The position numbers and the translations under genes were made by a program. From positions 1 to 64,000 of the forward strand of contig JBJXFE010000031.1 of NCBI GenBank assembly GCA_046153875.1: a stretch of 64,000 nucleotides of DNA, in the 5' to 3' direction. Of the stretch, positions 33,098 through 41,252 are shown piece after piece (position 1 is the stretch's first letter; the number at the start of each line of letters is the position of its first letter). Source of the stretch: JBJXFE01 sp046153875. GTDB lineage: Bacteria; Planctomycetota; Phycisphaerae; Phycisphaerales; UBA1924. Below the pieces are notes generated by a model. It was not told where the DNA came from. It did not search any database and saw nothing but the letters and a program-made list of their open reading frames with translations.

Positions 33098-33385
33098 TCT
33101 GATCGCCCCGGAGGGGCATGCGGTGGTTGCCAGGGGCGCAGCCGCCGCCAGCCCCTGGAACGCGAGCCTCACTCGCCGTTTTCTCGCCCCGGCAGGGGCA
33201 CGCGAATCTGCACGGCCACGCCGCCCTGGGCTCCACAGCCGCGGAAGCGCCGACGCCGGCAGTCACGGACCCCGCAGCCCCGAATGGGGCGACCGGAATG
33301 TAGCTACCGCCTGCCCGCCGCGGCGGGGGTGGAGCCCGCGCTTCGCGAGCGCAACCCGTGGAAACCGTGATCGAATCCGGCAGAG
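33098..33385. repeat. Cluster of small palindromes in non-coding DNA
   Basis: Several short inverted repeats follow one another: GCCCCGGAGGGGC near 33106, CCAGGGGC/GCCCCTGG flanking a 13-base loop near 33130, GCCCCGGCAGGGGC near 33187, and further CCCCGAATGGGG-like and CCCCGGAGGGGG units to about 33395. The look is that of decayed interspersed planctomycete repeats. No gene was recognised from 32992 to 33407. Confidence 0.6.
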
Positions 33386-33407
33386 CCCCGGAGGGGGCGA
33401 AGGAATA

Positions 33408-33809
33408 TCAGGCCGCCCGTCGCGCCGCGAGCGTGATCAATCCGATGGTGCTTACCAACCCCAAGAGCTGTGCCTGCCGACTTTCAGCGACCCCGGTTAC
33501 GCACCAGGTGGCGAAGTGCTCACAGTTGTTTGTCATCAGGTTGTAGCGATTCTCATCGAGGCGACTCATCGCTTGCTGGACGATGACGTGCGGCGGAAAC
33601 GCCCAGTTGTGTTCAACGACACAGACTGTGGCACCCCCGGCAAACTCCGCGAGGGTCACCCATCGGATTGTTCCGGGTCCGAACGGCGTTCCGGCCTCAA
33701 TGAGCCACGCGATACCTGACGCGTCGACGCAGATCGTGATCGCGTGGTGCCAGTACAAACCGCGCCACACTCGCACGTGCAGTCCAGGTCGAAACGGGAT
33801 GTTCTGCAT
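33408..33809 (-). CDS. LRAT-domain (NlpC/P60-like) protein
   Basis: A 133-residue protein of the lecithin-retinol-acyltransferase-like thiol fold. The domain shows GLHVRVWRGLYWHHAITICV with the catalytic His, EHNWAFPPHVIVQQAMSRL, and YNLMTNNCEHFATWCVTG, where the Cys of NCEHF is the nucleophile. A C-terminal hydrophobic segment (LLGLVSTIGLITLAARR) could anchor it in a membrane, as in H-REV107-type acyltransferases and phospholipases. AAGGAG precedes the ATG. It is divergent from an HTH gene, with 80 bases between starts. The activity (acyltransferase, lipase or peptidase) is not determined. Confidence 0.85.
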   Translation of the reverse strand: MQNIPFRPGLHVRVWRGLYWHHAITICVDASGIAWLIEAGTPFGPGTIRWVTLAEFAGGATVCVVEHNWAFPPHVIVQQAMSRLDENRYNLMTNNCEHFATWCVTGVAESRQAQLLGLVSTIGLITLAARRAA

Positions 33810-33889
33810 CCGGAGTCTCCTTCAAGATCGTCCGTCGGCTCGTCGATGGCTATGCTTTGCACAATCGTTGCATATGCGAGTTTACCCCT

Positions 33890-34207
33890 ATGGCGATCCC
33901 GATTCAAGGACGGCAAATTTCCGCTCTCCGCAAGGCGTTGCGCTTGGATGTCGCCCAGTTTGCGGGGGTCCTGGGCGTCCACCCGAGCACCGTCCATCGC
34001 TGGGAGGCCGCGAAGGCGCGCGAAGTGCCGGTGGACGGCGTTGCGGCGAATGTGCTGCGGACGCTGGCGCACAAGGTCAAGGCGGACGGCCAAGCCCGCC
34101 GACAGGCGGCCGAGGTTGGCGATCAGGTGGCGGAAGCGCTCTTGGTGGGCGGGGCGCTGGTGGGCTTGCTTGTCCTTGTGGCGTGGCTCACCGATGGCAG
34201 GAAGTGA
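33890..34207 (+). CDS. XRE-type HTH protein with C-terminal membrane helix
   Basis: A 105-residue protein. The HTH is in ISALRKALRLDVAQFAGVLG and HPSTVHRWEAAKAREVPVDG (about 10-55), the short pattern seen in XRE regulators and MqsA-like antitoxins. A single hydrophobic helix follows near the end (VAEALLVGGALVGLLVLVAWL). A membrane-tethered DNA-binding protein is unusual. No Shine-Dalgarno sequence was seen before ATG 33890. The region just upstream has a GCATATGC palindrome (33870-33877) and two TTGCA direct repeats, a possible operator shared with the LRAT gene. Confidence 0.75.
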   Translation: MAIPIQGRQISALRKALRLDVAQFAGVLGVHPSTVHRWEAAKAREVPVDGVAANVLRTLAHKVKADGQARRQAAEVGDQVAEALLVGGALVGLLVLVAWLTDGRK

Positions 34208-34255
34208 CGCGTTCCGACCCTGCTGCAGCACCGCTGCACCCGGGATCTTGCGGTG

Positions 34256-34640
34256 TCAGGCTCCGCTTTGGAGGAGAGTAAGGAGTTCGTCCTTCCACTC
34301 GCGTCCTTGGGGTTGCTGCTCGTCGAGGACTTGGAAGCGGAAGATGGCTGCGCACGGCGCAGTGCGTCATCCCCAGCCGCGCCGCGATCGCCCGCGCCGT
34401 CAGCCCGCGGGCGAACAGGTTCAGCACCCGCTCACGCTGCGGCGCCTTGCGGCGTTTGTGGGCGAAGCGGTACCGGCGCTCGACGGCGAACGCGTCGGGG
34501 CGTTTCACCTCGTGCCCGTAGAGCAGCCCGGCGGAAAGGTCCGCGACGAACTGGTTCCAGCCGTGTCTGCCCAGGCGCGTGCGGGTGTGGACGCGGTGGC
34601 AACGGTGGCAGGCGAGTTGGGGGGCCGAAGCGGTGGGCAG
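34256..34640 (-). pseudogene. Frameshifted small HTH-protein gene
   Basis: One minus frame gives CHRCHRVHTRTRLGRHGWNQ, then RERVLNLFARGLTARAIAAR and LGMTHCAVRS, a clear helix-turn-helix. It then turns to nonsense-like SPRRAATPRT. Shifting by one base near 34345 continues as IFRFQVLDEQQPQGREWKDE and LLTLLQSGA with a stop at 34256, a natural C-terminus. A single-base change therefore probably broke the gene. The N-terminal start is not clear because the frame merges into repeats upstream. The Cys/His pair at the start could be a zinc site. A sequencing error remains possible. Confidence 0.5.
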
Positions 34641-34740
34641 GCGAGCCGGTGAAGACGTAGGGAGGTGAGGAGCGGAAGCGGCCAGACGTGCTGCTCTTTG
34701 CTGCTTCTCACCTTGCTGCTTTGAGTTTGAGCCTTGGCCC

Positions 34741-34902
34741 CGTGCCACCGAGAACGACGCTCTTCCCCCCTCTACTCGATCTCCCACCCCTACCGCGGCG
34801 TTCTCGGTGCTGCTCTTTGCCCCGTGCCACCGAAAACGACGCTCTTCCCTCCTCTACTCGATCTCCCACCCCTACCGCGTCGTTCTCGGTGCTGCTCTTT
34901 GC
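34741..34902. repeat. Tandem 82-bp stem-loop repeats
   Basis: Two copies with an 82-base period (anchors at 34741 and 34823). Each carries CACCGAGAACG or CACCGAAAACG on the left and CGTTCTCGGTG on the right, so each can fold into a long hairpin. A 34-base direct repeat containing GCTGCTCTTTGCTGCTTCTC flanks the pair (34690-34723 and 34891-34924). The surrounding 34641-35100 holds no supported gene. Confidence 0.75.
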
Positions 34903-35101
34903 TGCTTCTCACCTTGCTGCTTTGCTCATCCGCCGATCTGCCAATCTGCTGATCTGCTGCTCTGCTGCTCTGACCCCCCGCCCCACCCTACCCTGCGGCC
35001 GCGCCGCGACCAGCGCGCGAGCGCGCATCACCACGAAACGGCGCACAAGCAGCGTCGATACACCTGTTTTTTTGGGGGGCGGGTGCGCCCGCACGCGGAA
35101 C

Positions 35102-35151
35102 GTGGCATCGGGCTTCCGCCCGATGCACACCGCCCGGAAGGGCGGTGCCAC
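35102..35151. repeat. Intergenic copy of the thiC palindromic element
   Basis: Two hairpins, CATCGGGC-ttcc-GCCCGATG and CACCGCCC-ggaa-GGGCGGTG, lie within GTGGCA...TGCCAC ends. In reverse complement, the first 24 bases match the thiC element (32325-32348) exactly. This shows a mobile or copied repeat family. Confidence 0.85.
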
Positions 35152-35159
35152 GCCGCGGT

Positions 35160-35189
35160 ACGCGGCACCGGTACTTTTCCGTGCCGCGT
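35160..35189. repeat. Perfect 9-bp hairpin beside the palindromic element
   Basis: ACGCGGCAC and GTGCCGCGT flank a 12-base loop. It has a short T-run in the loop but not after the stem, so it is not a classical terminator. The rest of 35190-35370 before the desaturase shows no gene. Confidence 0.6.
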
Positions 35190-35370
35190 CCTTTCGTGGA
35201 ACCGGGCGCGGCTGTACGATGATCCTGTAGACAGGCCCGCGGTCATGGGGCTGCGTTGCAGCCTCCCACGATCGGGAGGCTCCCGCGTCGGAGCGGCGCT
35301 CGATGGCACCACGGAGGGTGCGGCCCCGATCCCTCGTGTCACCCGTCGGGATCAGGAGCGACCGCTCTTC

Positions 35371-36489
35371 ATGTCAACCGCCCCCCACGCCCCCGCCGCC
35401 GCGGCGCCGCACCAACGCCCGGCCCCGCACCACACCCCACCGCTCCGCATCGCAGTCTCGGTCCCCGTGCTATCGCAGGAGCCCCTGCGGGAGGTCGACT
35501 CGCCTCTCGCGGCGTGCGAGATGTCCGCAGTTCCCGCTACCGCCCATGAACCTGACGCCCCCGGCGCACACGATCGTCCGCCGATGCTCTCGCCGGTCGA
35601 GCGCCGCCTCAGGATCGTGAACCTCGCCGCCGTGGTCCTGCCATTCGCGGGGCTTGCGGCCGCGATCGTCCTGACGTGGGGCGCGGCGTTCGACTGGACT
35701 CAGTTGTCGATCTTTCTCGTGATGGCGTACTCCACCGCGCTGGGGATCACGGTCGGCTACCACCGCCTGTTCACGCACAAGTCGTTCTCCGCGGGGCCGC
35801 TCGTCCGCGGCGTGTTGGCCGCGCTGGGCTCGATGGCCGTGCAGGGCTCGGTGATCGAGTGGGCCGCGACCCACCGCCGCCATCACCAGCATTCCGACGA
35901 GGAGGAAGACCCCCACTCGCCGCATGTCCACGCCGGGGGCTCCTGGGGCACGGGGATCCTGGCCACGCTGCGCGGCCTGTATCACGCGCACGTCGGGTGG
36001 CTGCTGAATGGTCGCCGCAAGGGGATGGGGCGGTACACCCTCGACCTGCGCAGCGACCCCGTCGTCTGCGCCGTCAACCGGCAGTTCTACGGGTGGGCGC
36101 TCGCGGGCCTGCTGATCCCCGCGGTAGCGGGGGGCCTGATCACGCTTTCGTTCTGGGGCGCGTTCCTGGGCTTCCTCTGGGGCGGGCTGGTCCGCATCCT
36201 CTTCGTGCACCACGTCACGTGGAGCGTCAACTCCATCTGCCACCTGTGGGGCACCAGCCCGTTTCGCTGCGGCGACCACAGCCGCAACAACGCCCTCGTC
36301 GGCCTCCTCGCCATGGGCGAGGGTTGGCACAACAATCACCACGCCTTCCCGGCGTCGGCGCGACACGGCTTGCGGTGGTGGGAGCTCGACCTGAGCTATC
36401 TGTGCATCCGGGCGCTGGCGGTTGCCGGGCTGGCGAGCGATGTCAGGACGCCGCCGCGCGATCGTGTGGAGATGAAGCGGCGCGGGTGA
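35371..36489 (+). CDS. Acyl-CoA/acyl-lipid delta-9-type fatty acid desaturase
   Basis: A 372-residue membrane di-iron desaturase. The three histidine boxes are HRLFTH (about 131), HRRHH (about 168) and HNNHH (about 320), with four to five hydrophobic segments between. GITVGYHRLFTHKSFSAG and GEGWHNNHHAFPASARHG are typical of stearoyl-CoA-desaturase-like enzymes that introduce a double bond into membrane fatty acids. The start is set at ATG 35371; the first 50-60 residues are Pro/Ala-rich, and ATG 35521 is an alternative. It converges on the TPR gene with an 11-base gap. Confidence 0.92.
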   Translation: MSTAPHAPAAAAPHQRPAPHHTPPLRIAVSVPVLSQEPLREVDSPLAACEMSAVPATAHEPDAPGAHDRPPMLSPVERRLRIVNLAAVVLPFAGLAAAIVLTWGAAFDWTQLSIFLVMAYSTALGITVGYHRLFTHKSFSAGPLVRGVLAALGSMAVQGSVIEWAATHRRHHQHSDEEEDPHSPHVHAGGSWGTGILATLRGLYHAHVGWLLNGRRKGMGRYTLDLRSDPVVCAVNRQFYGWALAGLLIPAVAGGLITLSFWGAFLGFLWGGLVRILFVHHVTWSVNSICHLWGTSPFRCGDHSRNNALVGLLAMGEGWHNNHHAFPASARHGLRWWELDLSYLCIRALAVAGLASDVRTPPRDRVEMKRRG

Positions 36490-36500
36490 GCGGCGGGTGG

Positions 36501-37520
36501 TTACTTCGCCGGCGGGTGTTCCGCTGCCGCGCTCTTCTTCACGTACTCCGCCTCGTGGTGCGTGCGCCAGGTGCGGCCGTCCTCGGAGACCTCGGTGGTC
36601 TCGGCGACGCGTCCGTCCGGGCGCGCCGTGAAGGTGAGCCGCACGTGCGCGCCGGGGCCCGCGGGCGAGACCTGGCGGCCGCTGAACCGCATCGACCAAG
36701 GGGCATCGGCGGGCGCGCCGGCGCGCACGCGCTCGCCGCGCAGCTCCACGCGCGTACCGAGGTTGTCGGTGTAGACCCAGAGCCAGGCGCGGATGGTTGC
36801 GTCGGGGTAGAGGCTGCCCGCCCAGTGCGGCGCGCTGGGCGCGGGTTGGCCGGGGCGCGCGGCCTGCACGGACGCGGTGGTGAGCGTGTGACTGCTCTCG
36901 AGCGGGCGGGCGATCGAGAGCGTGAGGACCTCTTCGGGGGGCTGGCCGGGGCCCATCGCGCTCATGCACGTCCACTCGCCGATGAAGAAGTCCATCCACT
37001 GGTGGAGGCGCGGGGCCTTGCCGATGCCGTCCACGATCGCGGTGAAGCGCGGGTCGGGGCGCAGGGAGTCGAGGTCGGTGTCCTTGGCGAGCTGGTCGCG
37101 GTCTTGGAAGCCGGCGTCCACGGCGCGCTCGAGCCAGGCGATGGCGTCGTCGGGCCGCCCCAGCAGGGCGCAGGCGCACGCGGCGTTGTAGAGGCAGTCG
37201 ATGCGGATGGCGCGGTGGGCAATGTGCGCGCCCTGGAGGTGGTGCGGGAGGGCGTCGGCGGGCTTGCCCGTGACGTGCAGGGCGTAGCCGAGGCGGAAGT
37301 GAAGCATGCCGTGGTCCATCCCCGCGGCGTGGGCGCGCGTGTAGGCCTCGACGGCGGCGGGCCAGTCCTGGCGGTCGAAGGCCGCGTTGCCCGCGGCGAG
37401 GTCGGCCTGACCCGGCGGGGGTCCACCCGATTGCCCGCCCTGCTGGCGCGCGGAAACACCAGCGGTGAGCATCATCACCGCCACGACCACCATCCACGGT
37501 TTACGCGGTTGCACCATCAT
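36501..37520 (-). CDS. Secreted TPR-containing protein
   Basis: A 339-residue protein with a signal peptide (KPWMVVVAVMMLTAGVSARQ). Tetratricopeptide-like helices follow (LAAGNAAFDRQDWPAAVEAY, YNAACACALLGRPDDAIAWL, RPDPRFTAIVDGI). The C-terminal half is a beta-rich domain like DUF1579/lipocalin-like proteins (HQWMDFFIGEWTCMSAMGPG, and tail residues EDGRTWRTHHEAEY). It is exported to the periplasm and its ligand is unknown. The next minus-strand gene lies across a short gap. Confidence 0.8.
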   Translation of the reverse strand: MMVQPRKPWMVVVAVMMLTAGVSARQQGGQSGGPPPGQADLAAGNAAFDRQDWPAAVEAYTRAHAAGMDHGMLHFRLGYALHVTGKPADALPHHLQGAHIAHRAIRIDCLYNAACACALLGRPDDAIAWLERAVDAGFQDRDQLAKDTDLDSLRPDPRFTAIVDGIGKAPRLHQWMDFFIGEWTCMSAMGPGQPPEEVLTLSIARPLESSHTLTTASVQAARPGQPAPSAPHWAGSLYPDATIRAWLWVYTDNLGTRVELRGERVRAGAPADAPWSMRFSGRQVSPAGPGAHVRLTFTARPDGRVAETTEVSEDGRTWRTHHEAEYVKKSAAAEHPPAK

Positions 37521-37588
37521 CGCAGAAGCCTCTCGGCGAGCCCGTGCTTCCGCGACGACGGGTACACGATTCTAGCGACACACGCCGT

Positions 37589-37996
37589 CTACAGCCCGCC
37601 GTCATCCTCCGTCGGCGGCGGCCCTTCCATCCCTTCCATCCCCTCCTCCATCATCCGCCGCATGTTGTCCATGTGCTCGCGCTGCATCTCGCGGGCTTCG
37701 CGGGCCATCTGCATGGCTTCACGCATCATCTGGGTCTGCTCGCTGACGTGGCTCGGCGCGCGGGGCGCGGGCTGGGCGGGGGCCTTGGCGGGGCCGAAGA
37801 TGTTCCAGGCGAGACCGAGGGCCATGATGGCCACGCCCGCGCCGGCGATGCACAGGAGTGCCTTGCTTGGGCCCGCGGGCGGCGCCTCGGGCGTGTAGTA
37901 CTCGGGCTGAAGACTCGGCGGACGGCCCTGCTCGGCCGAACCCGCGGCCCCGACCGGCGCGGATGGCGCCCCGTGCGAACCTGTGTGCGAATCCAT
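37589..37996 (-). CDS. Membrane protein with Met-rich charged coiled tail
   Basis: A 135-residue protein starting at ATG 37996, preceded by a G-rich AGGGGGGG site. A Gly/Pro/Ala N-terminus is followed by one membrane helix (ALLCIAGAGVAIMALGLAWN) and a C-terminal helical segment very rich in Met/Glu/Arg (MMREAMQMAREAREMQREHM). Met-rich tails sometimes bind copper, but nothing else supports that here. Not recognised. Confidence 0.65.
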   Translation of the reverse strand: MDSHTGSHGAPSAPVGAAGSAEQGRPPSLQPEYYTPEAPPAGPSKALLCIAGAGVAIMALGLAWNIFGPAKAPAQPAPRAPSHVSEQTQMMREAMQMAREAREMQREHMDNMRRMMEEGMEGMEGPPPTEDDGGL

Positions 37997-38171
37997 GGAT
38001 CCCCCCCCCTCGTGTGCCGTGCCCGCGTGTGCGCGGGCGGGTTGCGGTGCGGGGAGGGGCATCGGGGTTTTTGCAGCGCGGGCTGTGCACCGGGGGCGCG
38101 GGTGGCGGGTGCGCGCCGCCGCCTGTAACGCGCCGGTTGAGTTGCGGGCGTGATTCCCGGACGTTCCGGGT

Positions 38172-39524
38172 TCAGAACCGAAGGAAGTACCCGCGGCCGC
38201 GGTCCGCGAATGGATTGGCGGAGCCGGGGTCTTCGTGCGGTGCGCCGATGAAGATGTCGGCGCGGCCGTTGGTGTTGGTATCGGGCAGGCCCGTGACGGC
38301 GATGCCGAAAGCCCCGCCGAGCTCCGCGTTGGGCGAGTTGAGGACCTTTACGGCGGCGCCGGTGGCGCCGCTATAGACGTACACGCGTCCGGGGCCGTAG
38401 CCGGTGCCGCGGAAGGCGTCGGGGTTGATCGGCGCCCCGATGATGACGTCGCCGCGGCCGTCGCCGGTGAGGTCGGGCGCGCCGGCGACGGACCAGCCGA
38501 AGCGGTTGCCGGCGACGGTCGGTCCCTTCCACGAGCGCAGGAGCGCACCGGTGGCGCCGGAGTAGAGGTACGCGCGCCCGCACTCGGCGACCTGGCCGCG
38601 GACGGGGGGAGTCGCGTCGAGGGCGGAGAGGGGGGCGCCGATGATGACGTCGGCGATGCTGTCGCCGTCGGCGTCCGGGCACCAGGCGATGGCGCGGCCG
38701 AAGCCCGCGGCGTTCGGGAAGCTCTTGAAGTCACGGAGAATGTTGCCGGTGGTGCCGGAGATGAGCGAGACGCGGTAGGCCCCGGCGATGAGGGCGTCGG
38801 GGAGCGAGTCGCCGTCGAGGTCGGGCGTGCCGGTGACGAGCGAGCCGAAGTGCGGATCGCCGTTGATGATCGGGGCGCCGATCGGGGGCGAGACGATGGT
38901 GCGGAGGACGGCGCCGGTGGCGCCGGAGAAGATGTAGGCCGCGCCGTTGTCGAGGAAGGTGAGCGCGGCGATGGGTGCGCCGACGATGAAGTCGCCGCGG
39001 CCGTCGCCGTCGAGGTCGTCGATGGCGCCGACGCTGGTGCCGAAGGCGCGCTCGGGCTCTCCGGCCGGGAGTGTGATCAGGTGGAGCCGCTCGCCCGTCG
39101 CGCCGGAGAACACGAGCACCCGCCGGTTCTCCGCGTCCGCGACCGCGATGTCGCCGCGGCCGTCGCCGTTCACGTCCTTGAGCCCAGCGAGCCCGGCGAC
39201 GGAGAAGTGCTGGGGCTGGAAGTGCGGGAATGGCGCGATCGTGCCGACGCTGATGATGCTGCGCAGGAAGGCGCCGGTCCGGCCGGAGTAGAGGAAGACG
39301 CGCTGGGAGTCGAGACCCGGCCACGGGTCATCGGTGCCGACGGCCACGTCGCCGACACCGTCGCCGTCGATGTCCGGCACGGTCGCGACGTATCGACCGA
39401 AAGCCTCGTGTTCGACGCTCACGGGCCCGGCGATGCCCTGGAACTGGGCGAGGGCGCCCGCGGCGAGGAGCGCGGGCGCGCCGAGCGCGGTACAAACGAG
39501 GGTGGTGCGCGGGCGACGGTTCAT
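38172..39524 (-). CDS. Secreted FG-GAP repeat (integrin-alpha-like) protein
   Basis: A 450-residue exported protein; the signal peptide covers about the first 26 residues (ALGAPALLAAGALAQ). About seven FG-GAP blades are visible, each with a calcium loop such as DIDGDGVGD, DVNGDGRGD, DLDGDGRGD, DLDGDSLPD, DADGDSIAD and DLTGDGRGD, alternating with YSGATGA-type strands. This predicts a seven-blade beta-propeller binding calcium. GGAGAAG precedes the ATG. Likely an extracellular adhesion or matrix protein. Confidence 0.88.
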   Translation of the reverse strand: MNRRPRTTLVCTALGAPALLAAGALAQFQGIAGPVSVEHEAFGRYVATVPDIDGDGVGDVAVGTDDPWPGLDSQRVFLYSGRTGAFLRSIISVGTIAPFPHFQPQHFSVAGLAGLKDVNGDGRGDIAVADAENRRVLVFSGATGERLHLITLPAGEPERAFGTSVGAIDDLDGDGRGDFIVGAPIAALTFLDNGAAYIFSGATGAVLRTIVSPPIGAPIINGDPHFGSLVTGTPDLDGDSLPDALIAGAYRVSLISGTTGNILRDFKSFPNAAGFGRAIAWCPDADGDSIADVIIGAPLSALDATPPVRGQVAECGRAYLYSGATGALLRSWKGPTVAGNRFGWSVAGAPDLTGDGRGDVIIGAPINPDAFRGTGYGPGRVYVYSGATGAAVKVLNSPNAELGGAFGIAVTGLPDTNTNGRADIFIGAPHEDPGSANPFADRGRGYFLRF

Positions 39525-39718
39525 GAGCTTCTCCTTCTTGGCGCGTGATACGCCTGTGTGAGCGGCGCGAGGGGGGGGCGGGGCGCTCGCTCGGTGCGGC
39601 CGGCGTGGTTCGTCGGCCTCTCACCTGCCAGCATACATCGGATTCAGCCCGGCGGCGGCGATTCTCGCACGGTGTCGGACTCTTGCTCGGAAGCGTGGAG
39701 GGTGGGGCGACGACCATG

Positions 39719-39745
39719 AAAAAAACCGCCCGTTGCCGGGCGGTT
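39719..39745 (-). terminator. Rho-independent terminator after the DUF1579 gene
   Basis: On the minus strand AACCGCCCG-gcaa-CGGGCGGTT forms a perfect 9-bp stem followed by a run of T. It lies about 48 bases past the stop of the DUF1579 gene at 39793. It is the clearest intrinsic terminator in the window. Confidence 0.85.
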
Positions 39746-39792
39746 GAGCGTGGGCGTGATTGAAGTACGCGGAAGGCCGGGAGCGGGGCGGC

Positions 39793-40521
39793 TCAGCGCG
39801 CGGTGTTCGTGGGCTTGGCGGCCTGGCGCGTGAACGCCGTCTCCATCATCTTGTATTCCTTGCCGGAGTGCGGCTCGGCCGCGAAGATCTGGAGCGTCAT
39901 GGTGTCGGCGCCGGTGTAGGTCTCGACGTGCCGCATATTGGCGGGCTTCTTGGTGATGGGGCAGTTGAAGGCGTAGTTCCAGGTCATGGACTTGCCGTCG
40001 GCGGCGAGCTTGCCGGTGCCGGTCATGATGCCGGTGCCGCAGTTGTCGATCCAGGTGGACTGGAATTTCTGCGCGACATTGTCGTAGCCGTTGATGCCGA
40101 AGCCGTTGAAGGGGCCCATGCCGGGGATTTCGCCGGCGACCTCGACCTTGGTGAAGCGGCCGTCCATGAACGAGGTGACGGTGGAGGTGCACTCGCTGGG
40201 CACGGCCGGCGCGTCCGGAGTCATCCACATCTGGCTCTTGCCGTGCCAGATGCCGACGCCCTTGGCCAGGTGCGTGTGCTGCTCGCCGGGGGTGGCCGCG
40301 GCCATGCACGCCTGCATGTCCGCCTCGCTCATGCCGGGCGGGAGCTGGGCGGCGTCCGCCGGGGGCTTGCCCGCGGGTTGGACGGCCGGCTGGGTCGCGG
40401 GCTTGGCGGGCGCGGCGGGCTTCGGGTCCTTGGCGGGCTGGCTGGAGACCTGGGCGACGGCGAGCGCGCCGACCAAGGCCATACCGGCGACCGCAACGAC
40501 GGAAACAACAGAACGCTTCAT
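39793..40521 (-). CDS. Secreted DUF1579 family protein
   Basis: A 242-residue protein. The start is ATG 40521 behind GGAGG; an ATG two codons earlier sits too close to that site. A signal peptide (VVSVVAVAGMALVGALAVAQ) is followed by a Pro/Ala/Lys linker and then the DUF1579 beta-barrel: GIWHGKSQMWMTPDAPAVPS, VTSFMDGRFTKVEVAGEIPG, FNGFGINGYDNVAQKFQSTW. The function of the family is unknown. A strong intrinsic terminator follows. Confidence 0.85.
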   Translation of the reverse strand: MKRSVVSVVAVAGMALVGALAVAQVSSQPAKDPKPAAPAKPATQPAVQPAGKPPADAAQLPPGMSEADMQACMAAATPGEQHTHLAKGVGIWHGKSQMWMTPDAPAVPSECTSTVTSFMDGRFTKVEVAGEIPGMGPFNGFGINGYDNVAQKFQSTWIDNCGTGIMTGTGKLAADGKSMTWNYAFNCPITKKPANMRHVETYTGADTMTLQIFAAEPHSGKEYKMMETAFTRQAAKPTNTAR

Positions 40522-40716
40522 AACCATCCTCCTTTTCGAATGTTCAGTGGCGGCGTGCCCCGCACTTCCAATCCGGCACCGGCATCGGCCGGTGCACCTC
40601 GCGGGGGCGAACGCCTACCGACCAGTATAGACCCTGTCGACGGCCTCTGTCGAACTCGCGCGGCGGCATCACCTGGTGAAACAGACATCCGGGTCGGTCC
40701 GCGCCTCGGCACGCCG

Positions 40717-41229
40717 CTACCGCCATCCCTTGCCGACCCATCGCGTATCCACGCTGACGCGCCGCAGGAACGCGCTCAACTGGCCCGTGTGGTGCTGCAC
40801 GTGGCGCGTGCTGTAGACGTGCATCTCCGCCCGCGAGAAGTCACGGCGCGTGTGCCCGGAGGGACCGGCCAGAACCTCGGGAGTCTCCGCGCAAGGCCCA
40901 TCACCCAGTGCCGCGTCGAGCTTCGCCCGGCACGCGGCGACGTACGCGAGCAGCTCACTCTTCGTGAATTGCCGGCTGGGGTACTCGTCGTCGAGCTCCG
41001 CCATGCCGCGGGGGTGGAACTGCTCACGCGTGCGGAACTCCCGCTCGTCGCGTTCGAGGTAGAGGTCGACGAAGCAGAGGGTGTGGTAGACGACCTGCCA
41101 AAAAGGGTATTTCGCGATCAGCCCGTCCCAGTGGTCCTCGGGGCACTTCTCGATGCACTCGTTGAGCATGGACAGAGCGGCCTGGAACTGGCCGAAGATC
41201 GTGCGGCGTAGAAGGGTCGGGTCGCTCAT
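40717..41229 (-). CDS. DinB-type protein
   Basis: A 170-residue helical-bundle protein. It begins MSDPTLLRRTIFGQFQAALS and holds WQVVYHTLCFVDLYLERDE and STRHVQHHTGQLSAFLRRVS, the His pattern of DinB_2 proteins. It is last in a probable operon with the VOC dioxygenase (23-base gap) and the amino-acid permease. It is the fourth DinB-related gene in the window. The function is unknown. Confidence 0.82.
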   Translation of the reverse strand: MSDPTLLRRTIFGQFQAALSMLNECIEKCPEDHWDGLIAKYPFWQVVYHTLCFVDLYLERDEREFRTREQFHPRGMAELDDEYPSRQFTKSELLAYVAACRAKLDAALGDGPCAETPEVLAGPSGHTRRDFSRAEMHVYSTRHVQHHTGQLSAFLRRVSVDTRWVGKGWR

Positions 41230-41252
41230 GCTGGCGGGCTCCGTGTCGTCGA

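Noticed and set aside
33007..33102. 31-residue ORF MPDAAKRIQQ...
   Set aside because: Plausible length for a small protein but no ribosome-binding site and no recognisable feature; it sits at the edge of the palindrome cluster.
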